Notes: generated from the sequence alone by a model not told the origin. Shown: positions 1 through 5,998, counted from the first letter of the stretch. The stretch: DNA of 10,885 nucleotides from JBLHUT01 sp047629975 (GCA_047629975.1 JBLHUT010000105.1:1-10885); one strand, 5' to 3'. Translations and numbers: made by a program.

Positions 1-52
1 CCAACAGCACGATAAAAACCGTTAGCGCATTCGCTGCCAAAGCCTTCCACAT
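1..52 (-). CDS. mltG: Probable endolytic murein transglycosylase MltG, N-terminal fragment (cut by window edge)
   Basis: An ATG on the minus strand at 52-50 overlaps the fabF stop codon by one base (TAATG), and the frame stays open to the window edge. It reads MWKALAANALTVFIVLL, a short positive start followed by a hydrophobic stretch, which fits the single N-terminal membrane anchor of MltG (YceG family). Family knowledge: MltG cleaves nascent peptidoglycan strands in the inner membrane, and its gene commonly follows fabF in proteobacteria. The call rests on this position and the anchor-like start, since the catalytic domain lies outside the window. The stop-start overlap suggests translational coupling to fabF. 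Another membrane-anchored protein cannot be excluded from 17 codons. Confidence 0.62.
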   Translation of the reverse strand, partial: MWKALAANALTVFIVLL

Positions 53-1314
53 TAGCCCCGGACCTTGCCAATCACCAAAGAGGCGTTGGTCCCACCAAAC
101 CCGAAGGAGTTGGACAACGTGATATCTATCTTGCGCTCGACCTTCACATTCGGCGCAAGATCAATCGCACTCTCGACAGCAGGGTTATCAAGGTTGATCG
201 TTGGTGGTGCCACCTGATCCCGCAGGGCCAGCACACAGAAAATCGCCTCGACCGCTCCCGCAGCCCCCAAAAGATGGCCGATCGACGACTTGGTCGATGA
301 CATGGTCACACCGCTGGCCGCATCGCCCATCATGCGCTCAACGGCCCCGAGTTCGATGGTATCCGCCATCGTAGAGGTGCCATGCGCATTTATGTAATCA
401 ATATCGGACGGCTCGATCCCTGCCCGCTTCAAGGCTGCACGCATCGAGCGTTCGCCCCCCTCGCCGCTCTCGGCAGGAGCGGTGATGTGATAGGCATCCC
501 CCGACATTCCGTATCCCAGAACTTCTGCATAAATCTTTGCACCGCGTGCCTTGGCGTGCTCGTATTCCTCCAGTACAACAACACCTGCTCCCTCGCCCAT
601 GACAAACCCGTCACGATCGGCATCATACGGGCGGCTCGCCTTGGTGGGATCATCTGCGCGCTTGGTCGACAGCGCCTTGCACGCGTTGAACCCTGCAATC
701 CCGATTTTGCTGATCGGGCTTTCCGCCCCACCCGCAATCATCACATCGGCATCATCAAGCATAATCAGACGGGCCGCATCGCCAATGGCATGGGCACCTG
801 TCGAGCAGGCCGTCACAACCGCATGGTTCGGTCCTTTAAAACCGAAGCGGATACCCACTTGCCCACTGATCAGGTTGATCAGCGCCCCCGGTATAAAGAA
901 CGGCGACACACGCCGCGGCCCCCGCTCGTGCAACAATATCGAGGTGTCGGCAATCGAGTTCAGACCACCGATGCCAGACCCGATCATCACACCTGTGCGA
1001 ATACGGCTTTCTTCGTCCTGGGGCATCCAATCGGCATCATGCACCGCCATATCCGCAGCAGCCATACCGTAAAGAATAAAATCATCCACCTTGCGGCGTT
1101 CCTTGGGGGCCATCCAGTCATCCGGATTGAACGTCCCATCAGTTCCATCCCCGAAAGGAATTTCGCAGGCATAGTTTGTGGCATAGCCGGTCGTATCGAA
1201 CCGTGTGATCGGTCCCGCCGCCGATTTACCGGCCAACAGTCTCTGCCACGAGTCCTCTACGCCGCAAGCCAAAGGGGAAACCATTCCCAAACCGGTGATT
1301 ACCACTCGCCGCAT
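52..1314 (-). CDS. fabF: Beta-ketoacyl-ACP synthase II (FabF)
   Basis: This is the condensing enzyme of type II fatty acid synthesis: it joins malonyl-ACP to an acyl-ACP with loss of CO2 in the cytoplasm, and FabF is the form linked to C16:1-to-C18:1 elongation. The 420-residue protein is of usual length. The thiolase-fold active site is complete: Cys170 in VTACSTGAHA, His311 in NAHGTST, Lys342 in SSTKSSIGH and His347, with the glycine-rich GFGGTN loop at 405-410. The start at 1314 has a strong GGAGG eight bases upstream and gives the typical MRRVVITGLG beginning. acpP lies 181 bases upstream on the same strand, and the next gene, probably mltG, overlaps its stop. Messages probably come from the acpP or fabD promoters. 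I saw only a poor candidate promoter of its own. FabB is the alternative, but length and neighbours favour FabF. Confidence 0.97.
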   Translation of the reverse strand: MRRVVITGLGMVSPLACGVEDSWQRLLAGKSAAGPITRFDTTGYATNYACEIPFGDGTDGTFNPDDWMAPKERRKVDDFILYGMAAADMAVHDADWMPQDEESRIRTGVMIGSGIGGLNSIADTSILLHERGPRRVSPFFIPGALINLISGQVGIRFGFKGPNHAVVTACSTGAHAIGDAARLIMLDDADVMIAGGAESPISKIGIAGFNACKALSTKRADDPTKASRPYDADRDGFVMGEGAGVVVLEEYEHAKARGAKIYAEVLGYGMSGDAYHITAPAESGEGGERSMRAALKRAGIEPSDIDYINAHGTSTMADTIELGAVERMMGDAASGVTMSSTKSSIGHLLGAAGAVEAIFCVLALRDQVAPPTINLDNPAVESAIDLAPNVKVERKIDITLSNSFGFGGTNASLVIGKVRG

Positions 1315-1446
1315 ATGCCCGCCTCCTGCACTCTAGTTTATAAGCCCTGATACACGCCCCGGGCCTCCATCGGCAAGACCCCGCAACAGAGGATCTTGCT
1401 GTCCACCTCGAAACTCCGCTCCGGAACCCTGCCCCGAAACGCATAA

Positions 1447-1466
1447 CGGCACCCCGAAGGGTGCCG
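1447..1466 (-). promoter_or_regulatory. UUCG-capped hairpin between acpP and fabF
   Basis: An 8-bp perfect stem (CGGCACCC / GGGTGCCG) closes a four-base loop. Read on the coding (minus) strand, the loop is the very stable C(UUCG)G type. It lies about 30 bases after the acpP stop. No run of T follows on the minus strand, so it is probably not a full terminator. By inference it could be a 3' stabiliser for the short acpP message or a partial attenuator that keeps fabF below acpP. The stem is certain from the sequence; the role is not. Confidence 0.5.
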
Positions 1467-1495
1467 CCACGCCTCATTCGATGAGAAGCCGGAAA

Positions 1496-1729
1496 TCAGC
1501 TTGCTTCGGTAATGAATTTCACTGCATCCCCAAAGGTCTGGATCGTCTCGGCTGCGTCATCAGGGATTTCGATCCCGAATTCTTCTTCGAATGCCATGAC
1601 CAGCTCGACAGTATCAAGGCTGTCCGCGCCCAGATCATCAATGAAGGACGCGCCCTCGATTACCTTGTTCTCTTCCACGCTCAGGTGCTCGACAACAATC
1701 TTCTTAACGCGATCAGAGATGTCGCTCAT
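1496..1729 (-). CDS. acpP: Acyl carrier protein
   Basis: This small acidic cytoplasmic protein carries growing acyl chains as thioesters on a 4'-phosphopantetheine arm, handing them between FabD, FabG, FabF and the other synthesis enzymes. The 77-residue length is typical. The attachment serine is Ser37 in the GADSLD motif, where helix II begins, and the helix II sequence ELVMAFEEEFGIEIPD is the classic partner-recognition surface. The start has GAGGAAG a few bases upstream. It sits between fabG (228 bases upstream) and fabF (181 bases downstream) on the same strand. A good promoter lies in the gap to fabG, so acpP can be made in excess over the enzymes, as is usual for this gene. Confidence 0.98.
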   Translation of the reverse strand: MSDISDRVKKIVVEHLSVEENKVIEGASFIDDLGADSLDTVELVMAFEEEFGIEIPDDAAETIQTFGDAVKFITEAS

Positions 1730-1755
1730 GGTTTGGCTTCCTCATTTATAGTGGA

Positions 1756-1857
1756 GCGCAGTTGCCCCATCCTTTTGTAGATTGCCCAAAGGGGCGTCGA
1801 TATCCCGGTAGTCGGGGATTCAATCAAAACCCCTCGGGTCAGGCCTGAAATCTGCGC
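1756..1857 (-). promoter_or_regulatory. Structured leader of the acpP message (candidate)
   Basis: If transcription starts just past the -10 box at 1859-1864, the leader is roughly 120 bases. Its ends can pair: GCGCAG (1857-1852) with CTGCGC (1761-1756), closing a domain of about 100 bases. Inside are competing pairings. GGGG (1833-1830) can pair CCCC (1817-1814), while ATCCC (1819-1815) can instead pair GGGAT (1807-1803). GCCCC (1795-1791) can pair GGGGC (1768-1764), or its GCCC part can form a small hairpin with the nearby GGGC. These pairings are read by eye. A regulatory role is inference, and I know no named RNA family that it matches. Confidence 0.3.
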
Positions 1858-1858
1858 C

Positions 1859-1886
1859 GCTATAGCACAGTCTCCAACAGAGGCAA
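1859..1886 (-). promoter_or_regulatory. Promoter of acpP (housekeeping sigma type)
   Basis: On the minus strand the -35 box TTGCCT (1886-1881) and -10 box TATAGC (1864-1859) are 16 bases apart, a good match to the alphaproteobacterial housekeeping pattern. It lies in the 228-base gap between fabG and acpP and points at acpP. It would allow acpP, and possibly fabF and the gene after it, to be transcribed apart from fabD-fabG. Confidence 0.65.
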
Positions 1887-1957
1887 ACGATTTCGCCCGC
1901 GCTTTATGTTCCGCAAACGGGTGCGTTCCCCCACCCACCTGACCGCACATGCGCGCG

Positions 1958-2695
1958 CTACAACATCGCCATTCCACCATTTACGTGCAGAACACTCCCT
2001 GTGACATAGGCCGCCTCGGGGCTGGCCAGATAAAGCGTGGCCGCCGCGATCTCTTCTGGCGTGCCCATCCGTCCGGCAGGAATCTGCACAAGGATTTTGG
2101 CTTTCTGGTCATCGGTCAATTTATCCGTCATCGCCGTGGCAATAAAACCGGGCGCAACCGCGTTTACCGTGATCCCGCGGCTCGCAACCTCATAAGCCAG
2201 CGATTTCGACATGCCCACGACACCTGCTTTTGACGCTGCATAATTGCCTTGTCCGGGATTGCCCGTCGCCCCGACAATCGAGCTGATATTCACGATCCGG
2301 CCCCAACGCGCCTTCATCATTCCCCGCAAAACACCCCGACACAGCCGCATCGTCGATGTCAGATTGACCTCGATCACGCTGGCCCATTCGTCATCCGACA
2401 TCCGCATGAACAGGTTGTCGCGCGTAATTCCGGCATTGTTCACCAGAATATCAACCGACCCCATCGCTGCGATCGCCGCTTTGGGAAGCGTCTCGACATC
2501 TTGCGCATCGCTCAGGTTGCACGGCAGCACAAACGCCCCCTCCCCAAGCTCGGCCGCAAGCGCCTCAAGCGGTTCAACCCGTGTTCCCGACAAGCCGACC
2601 CGCGCGCCCGACGCATGCAGAGCCTTGGCAATAGATCCGCCGATGCCACCAGAGGCCCCGGTTACCAACGCACTTTTTCCTGAAAGATCAAACAT
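1958..2695 (-). CDS. fabG: 3-oxoacyl-ACP reductase (FabG)
   Basis: FabG reduces 3-oxoacyl-ACP to (R)-3-hydroxyacyl-ACP with NADPH, the first reduction of each elongation round. From the chosen start the protein has 245 residues, the usual FabG length. It is a classical short-chain dehydrogenase: nucleotide-binding TGASGGIG at 12-19, NNAG at 86-89, and the catalytic set Asn111, Ser139, Tyr152 and Lys156 in the NYAASKAG motif. The start at 2695 (MFDLSGK) is preferred. AAGGAA lies nine bases before it, and the ATG overlaps the fabD stop in ATGTTTGA. An ATG three codons further up (2704) would leave almost no gap to that ribosome binding site. The 8-base overlap with fabD points to translational coupling. 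Other short-chain dehydrogenases share this fold, but the location settles the call. Confidence 0.96.
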   Translation of the reverse strand: MFDLSGKSALVTGASGGIGGSIAKALHASGARVGLSGTRVEPLEALAAELGEGAFVLPCNLSDAQDVETLPKAAIAAMGSVDILVNNAGITRDNLFMRMSDDEWASVIEVNLTSTMRLCRGVLRGMMKARWGRIVNISSIVGATGNPGQGNYAASKAGVVGMSKSLAYEVASRGITVNAVAPGFIATAMTDKLTDDQKAKILVQIPAGRMGTPEEIAAATLYLASPEAAYVTGSVLHVNGGMAML

Positions 2696-3650
2696 GACGC
2701 TCATTTCCTTCCGCCAGTGCAGCGACCGCTGCTTTTATATCATCGGGCCCAGAAATCGCCCGAGTGGAGATGCTGCGGTCAATACGCCGGATCATTCCGC
2801 TCAACGCTTTTCCAGCCCCCAACTCCCAGATGTCGTCCACGCCCTGTCCCGCCATCCACAGAACGGACTCGCGCCACCTGACAGAGCCTGTTACCTGCTC
2901 GACCAACAAACCGCGGATATCCGCCGCATCCCGCACCGCCTCGGCGCGCACATTGGCCACCAACGGCACCTTTGGTGCCGTGATCTGCACATCTGCCAAC
3001 GCCTGCGCCATCGCATCAGCCGCCGGCTGCATCAAGGTGCAATGAAACGGTGCCGACACCGGCAGCAAAACGGCCCGCTTGGCACCTTTGCCCTTGGCAA
3101 TCTCGACCGCGCGCTCCACGGCCGCGCGCGTGCCCGAAACGACAACCTGTCCGAGGTCATTGTCATTTGCCGCCTGACACACACCGCCCTCGGCCTGCGC
3201 CTCGCGCGCCACTTCGGTAACAGCGGCGAAATCCAGCCCCAACAAAGCCGCCATCGCACCCTCGCCAACCGCGACAGCCGCCTGCATCGCTTCTCCGCGC
3301 AGACGCAACAGCCGCGCCGTATCTGCCAACCCGATCGCGCCGGCCGCACACAGCGCCGAGTACTCGCCCAGCGAATGCCCCGCCACAAAATCAGCCGCCT
3401 GCAAAGTAACACCCTCCGCCTCAAGCGCCCGCACGACCGCCAAAGATGTCGCCATCAACGCAGGTTGCGCATTGGCGGTCAGGGTCAGCGTCTCGATGTC
3501 TCCGTCCCAGATCAGCGCGGATAACGATTCGCCCAACGCCGAATCAACTTCATCGAACACCGCACGTGCCGCAGGATAGGTTTCGGCCAATGCCAATCCC
3601 ATCCCCACTGCCTGCGCGCCCTGTCCGGGAAATACGAATGCTCTGCTCAT
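2688..3650 (-). CDS. fabD: Malonyl-CoA:ACP transacylase (FabD)
   Basis: FabD moves malonyl groups from coenzyme A to acyl carrier protein, supplying the two-carbon donor for fatty acid synthesis. The 320-residue protein has the N-terminal FPGQGAQ motif (7-13), the nucleophile Ser93 in GHSLGEYSA, the carboxylate-binding Arg118 and the catalytic His203 in SAPFHCTLM, so the active site is complete. The frame stays open 42 codons further upstream, but the start at 3650 is clearly right: the family begins MxxAFVFPGQG, and AAGGGGGG lies just before it. It is the first gene of the minus-strand cluster. Its last codons contain the fabG start. A candidate promoter lies at 3677-3705, sharing a divergent region with the cytochrome b561 gene. 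Confidence 0.96.
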   Translation of the reverse strand: MSRAFVFPGQGAQAVGMGLALAETYPAARAVFDEVDSALGESLSALIWDGDIETLTLTANAQPALMATSLAVVRALEAEGVTLQAADFVAGHSLGEYSALCAAGAIGLADTARLLRLRGEAMQAAVAVGEGAMAALLGLDFAAVTEVAREAQAEGGVCQAANDNDLGQVVVSGTRAAVERAVEIAKGKGAKRAVLLPVSAPFHCTLMQPAADAMAQALADVQITAPKVPLVANVRAEAVRDAADIRGLLVEQVTGSVRWRESVLWMAGQGVDDIWELGAGKALSGMIRRIDRSISTRAISGPDDIKAAVAALAEGNERHV

Positions 3651-3676
3651 CAGGCCCCCCTTTTGATGTTTTGTAA

Positions 3677-3705
3677 GGTTTAGCCGCTCCTCCCGCGATT
3701 GCCAA
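3677..3705 (-). promoter_or_regulatory. Candidate promoter of fabD-fabG
   Basis: On the minus strand the -35 box TTGGCA (3705-3700) and -10 box TAAACC (3682-3677) are 17 bases apart. The -10 is an imperfect match. It ends 26 bases before the fabD start, giving a short leader. Confidence 0.45.
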
Positions 3706-3712
3706 GTAAACC

Positions 3713-3727
3713 GCACAGCCCCTGTGC
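3713..3727. promoter_or_regulatory. Inverted repeat, candidate operator (copy 1)
   Basis: GCACAG-CCC-CTGTGC is a perfect repeat with 6-base arms. It lies 11 bases before the -35 box of the cytochrome b561/YceI gene and 7 bases from the -35 of the divergent fabD promoter. Its core ACAGCCCCTGT recurs exactly at 5798-5808, upstream of the stand-alone yceI. It may bind one dimeric regulator; the identity is unknown. Confidence 0.5.
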
Positions 3728-3738
3728 ATCCACGGCGC

Positions 3739-3767
3739 CTGACACCACCCGCACACCGCGCTAGAAT
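3739..3767 (+). promoter_or_regulatory. Promoter of the cytochrome b561-YceI gene
   Basis: The -35 box CTGACA (3739-3744) and -10 box TAGAAT (3762-3767) are 17 bases apart, close to the housekeeping consensus. The ATG at 3798 follows after a short leader with AAAAGGA (3782-3788). Confidence 0.6.
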
Positions 3768-3797
3768 ATAAATCAAAACAGAAAAGGACCCTGTTTA

Positions 3798-5000
3798 ATG
3801 ACCCTAACATCCTCCTCCCAAACCTACGGCGCGGTCACAAAGACCTTTCACTGGTTGACCGTGCTGCTTTTGCTTACGGTCATTCCCCTCGGGATTATCG
3901 CAAATGACATGGCCTTTGACACCGGCGATGCGCTGGCCCGCAAGGCATGGCTTTTCTCGTTGCACAAAACCGTCGGCGTCACGGTCTTTTTTGTGGCCCT
4001 TGCGCGCATTGCGTGGGCACTGGGACAGCCCAAACCCGGCTTGCTTCATGCAGACCGAAAACTCGAAAGCTGGCTCGCCGAGACGGTCCACTGGGTTCTT
4101 TACGGCACGCTTGTTCTGGTGCCTTTGTCAGGATGGATCCACCACGCCGCAACAACCGGCTTTGCGCCGATCTGGTGGCCGTTCGGGCAATCCCTGCCGT
4201 TCGTCCCCAAAGACGACACCGTCGCGTCGGTCTTTGCCGGGCTGCATGTCATCTTTGGGCGGCTCCTCGTCGTGTCGATCGGCTTGCACGTCGCCGGCGC
4301 CCTCAAGCACCACTTCATCGACCGTGACGTGACCTTGCGCCGGATGCTGCCGGGTCAGCCCGAAGTCCCCCCGCTCGCCCCGCACAAAATTGCACTGGCC
4401 CCTATCGCGTCGGCCTTTGGTGCCTACATTCTGGCCATTGGTGTCGGTCTGTCCCTTGGCATGTTCAACGACGACACACCCGCCGCACAGGTCGCACGGC
4501 TTGACGCCGTCGATACCGGCTGGACCGTCACCCAAGGCGCCCTTGACATCACCGTGACGCAATTCGGCTCTGCCGTGACCGGTACTTTTGCCGACTGGAC
4601 AGCCGCCATCGACTTTGACGAAAACAGCACCACCCCGACGCCGGGCACCGTCAAGGTAACAATCGCCATCGGCAGTCTCACCCTCGGCTCGGTGACGGGG
4701 CAAGCCATGGGCGCCGACTTTTTTGACGCCGCAACCTTTCCCACTGCCATCTTCGAAGGACCTGTTTCGCGCACGCAGGACGGCTACATCGTCGAGGGTG
4801 TTCTGGACCTCAAAGGGATGCAACTGCCGCTAACGCTGCCCTTCGCGCTCGATATCAACGGCGACACCGCCACAATGTCCGGCACAACCACCATCGAGCG
4901 TCTGCGCCACAACATCGGCCAAAGCTACCCCGACGGGGTATCGCTGGGCCTGTCTGTCGATGTCTCGGCCCGCCTGACAGCCACGCGCACGGGCAACTGA
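3798..5000 (+). CDS. Cytochrome b561 fused to a YceI-like domain
   Basis: The 400-residue protein has two parts. Residues 1-190 form a four-helix cytochrome b561 of the bacterial CybB/YceJ type, with helices near 18-38, 52-73, 95-114 and 145-166. Likely haem-ligand histidines are His18, His56, His150 and His164; the 14-residue spacing of the last pair is as in CybB. A fifth hydrophobic segment (about 198-221) leads into a YceI-like beta-barrel domain (about 238-395), which should lie in the periplasm. Family knowledge: CybB-type proteins pass electrons between small donors such as superoxide and the quinone pool, and YceI proteins bind polyisoprenoids. In E. coli yceJ and yceI are separate neighbours; here they are one protein, so a joint role with quinone-like lipids is inferred. 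It has its own promoter and RBS, and converges on a second yceI gene. Confidence 0.9.
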   Translation: MTLTSSSQTYGAVTKTFHWLTVLLLLTVIPLGIIANDMAFDTGDALARKAWLFSLHKTVGVTVFFVALARIAWALGQPKPGLLHADRKLESWLAETVHWVLYGTLVLVPLSGWIHHAATTGFAPIWWPFGQSLPFVPKDDTVASVFAGLHVIFGRLLVVSIGLHVAGALKHHFIDRDVTLRRMLPGQPEVPPLAPHKIALAPIASAFGAYILAIGVGLSLGMFNDDTPAAQVARLDAVDTGWTVTQGALDITVTQFGSAVTGTFADWTAAIDFDENSTTPTPGTVKVTIAIGSLTLGSVTGQAMGADFFDAATFPTAIFEGPVSRTQDGYIVEGVLDLKGMQLPLTLPFALDINGDTATMSGTTTIERLRHNIGQSYPDGVSLGLSVDVSARLTATRTGN

Positions 5001-5040
5001 TCCCTCTGTCAACCGGTGGATTCAGCAGGAAAGAGCATAA

Positions 5041-5077
5041 AAAAGGGGCGGCGTGATTATCTCACGCCGCCCCTTTT
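5041..5077. terminator. Bidirectional terminator between the two YceI-domain genes
   Basis: A 16-bp perfect stem with a five-base loop (TTATC), GC-rich in the middle and flanked by A-run and T-run on opposite sides, gives an intrinsic terminator in both directions. It lies 40 bases past the plus-strand gene and 44 past the minus-strand yceI, so it serves both. Confidence 0.93.
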
Positions 5078-5121
5078 ATTTTAACCCGATCAGATATTTC
5101 AACCTAATCAGAAAGCGCGGC

Positions 5122-5718
5122 TCAGGACCCCTGCGCCCCGGAGATCGCCTCGATCGAAATCATCAGCTCGACCTCGTCACCAACAAACGGCGCGAACATG
5201 CCAAGGTTGAAGTCACTGCGCACGATCATGGACGTCGCCGTGAAGCCCATACCCTTTTTGCCCTGGTTCGGCGGGAACGGATAATTGTCGGTCGTGGCAT
5301 TCATCTGCGTATCAAGCACCACGGCCTTGGTCACACCATTGAGCGTCAGATCCCCCGTGATCAGCGCCGTCTTCTCACCCGTCACTTCGATCGACGTCGA
5401 GGTGAACGTCACAAGCGGAAACTCACCCACTTTGAAAAAGTCGCCCGATTGCAAAAAGTGACCGCTGCGCGGGGCGTACCCGATCAAAACCGACTCGACC
5501 GGAAAGCTGACGTTGACAACCGAAGCCTCGGGTGCGGCCGCATCAAACATGATGTCGCCCTCGAACCCCGAGAACATGCCCGTAGTCGTCGAAAACCCTG
5601 CGTGGTCATAGGAAAAGACGATCTGGCTGTGACCGGGATCAAGCAGGTACGTCTCGGGCTCGGCCACGGCAAAGGTCGCAACGCTTGCAAAGGCGGCGGC
5701 AAGGGCAAAATGTTTCAT
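5122..5718 (-). CDS. Secreted YceI family protein
   Basis: The 198-residue precursor has a signal peptide (MKHFALAAAFASVATFAVA, cleavage probably after Ala19) and a complete YceI domain. Hallmarks are YLLDPGHSQIVFSYDHAGFS at the start, the central SGDFFKVGEFPLVTFTS strand, then GDLTLNGVTK and a C-terminal NLGMFAPFVGDEVELMISIEA. Family knowledge: YceI proteins are periplasmic lipocalin-like barrels binding long polyisoprenoids such as ubiquinone precursors, and some respond to base or osmotic stress. The exact ligand here is unknown. The start at 5718 is preferred over an ATG six codons earlier because it has GGAA nine bases upstream and begins the signal peptide cleanly. It converges on the cytochrome b561-YceI gene and shares an upstream inverted repeat with it. 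Confidence 0.92.
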   Translation of the reverse strand: MKHFALAAAFASVATFAVAEPETYLLDPGHSQIVFSYDHAGFSTTTGMFSGFEGDIMFDAAAPEASVVNVSFPVESVLIGYAPRSGHFLQSGDFFKVGEFPLVTFTSTSIEVTGEKTALITGDLTLNGVTKAVVLDTQMNATTDNYPFPPNQGKKGMGFTATSMIVRSDFNLGMFAPFVGDEVELMISIEAISGAQGS

Positions 5719-5754
5719 CGGATAAAGTTCCATCATGTTTGTTACACTACCGCA

Positions 5755-5783
5755 GAACTAGAATCTCACCGCCCCCGAAACAA
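5755..5783 (-). promoter_or_regulatory. Candidate promoter of yceI
   Basis: On the minus strand the -35 box TTGTTT (5783-5778) and -10 box TAGTTC (5760-5755) are 17 bases apart. The match is moderate, and a weak core promoter would suit activation from the inverted repeat 10 bases upstream of it. Confidence 0.42.
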
Positions 5784-5793
5784 TTACGCACCA

Positions 5794-5812
5794 GCGAACA
5801 GCCCCTGTTCGC
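5794..5812. promoter_or_regulatory. Inverted repeat, candidate operator (copy 2)
   Basis: GCGAACAG-CCC-CTGTTCGC is a perfect repeat with 8-base arms. It shares the 11-base core ACAGCCCCTGT with copy 1 at 3713-3727. Its centre lies 20 bases from the first base of the yceI -35 box; in copy 1 the same distance is 19. Confidence 0.55.
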
Positions 5813-5865
5813 ATTTCTGCACATGACGCCTTTTTGAGCAAACATACCGCCAATGGCATTACCGG

Positions 5866-5893
5866 TTGCAACGCCCCGCTGTCGCGGTATAAC
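5866..5893 (+). promoter_or_regulatory. Promoter of the rpsF-rpsR-rplI operon
   Basis: TTGCAA (5866-5871) and TATAAC (5888-5893) are 16 bases apart, a strong housekeeping match suited to a ribosomal protein operon. The start point should fall near 5900, giving a leader of about 100 bases. Confidence 0.75.
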
Positions 5894-5920
5894 GCGACTT
5901 CTCTTTGCACCTTTTTATTT

Positions 5921-5967
5921 GGCAGCGGAGCCTCTCGTGACCGGACCGCAAAGAGATTAGTCCTGCC
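5921..5967 (+). promoter_or_regulatory. Leader hairpin of rpsF, possible S6:S18 autoregulatory site
   Basis: GGCAG (5921-5925) pairs with CTGCC (5963-5967), and CTCT (5932-5935) pairs with AGAG (5952-5955), leaving internal loops and an apical part with two CCG triplets (GACCGGACCG). Family knowledge: rpsF leaders in many bacteria carry a CCG-containing stem bound by the S6:S18 pair to repress translation. The position and CCG fit; the exact fold was not computed, so this stays a candidate. Confidence 0.4.
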
Positions 5968-5998
5968 TATGAAGCCCGCTTGAACAAAGGAAACGCAC

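Noticed and set aside
382..1350. Long plus-strand open frame (322 codons) opposite fabF
   Set aside because: It is antisense to a complete fabF with all active-site residues. Its translation has no recognisable motif and is an effect of GC-rich codon use.
2244..3524. Long plus-strand open frame (426 codons) opposite fabG and fabD
   Set aside because: It spans two well-supported genes on the other strand and is rich in Arg, Pro, His and Gln, as shadow frames of GC-rich genes are.
3651..3776. Longer fabD starting at 3776
   Set aside because: The extra 42 codons do not look like FabD, they cover the predicted promoter, and the RBS fits the ATG at 3650.
4128..4823. Minus-strand open frame (231 codons) opposite the b561-YceI gene
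   Set aside because: It is a Gly/Asp/Arg-rich shadow, and the plus frame has clear helices, haem histidines, promoter and RBS.
5794..5812. The yceI-upstream repeat as an SOS (LexA) box
   Set aside because: Alphaproteobacterial LexA sites are direct GTTC-N7-GTTC repeats and this is GAAC-N7-GTTC. The second copy (GCACAG...CTGTGC) lacks GAAC/GTTC altogether, and neither gene is a DNA repair gene.
5053..5826. Plus-strand open frame (257 codons) opposite yceI
   Set aside because: It starts inside the terminator hairpin, lacks a ribosome binding site and is a basic, low-information shadow of yceI.
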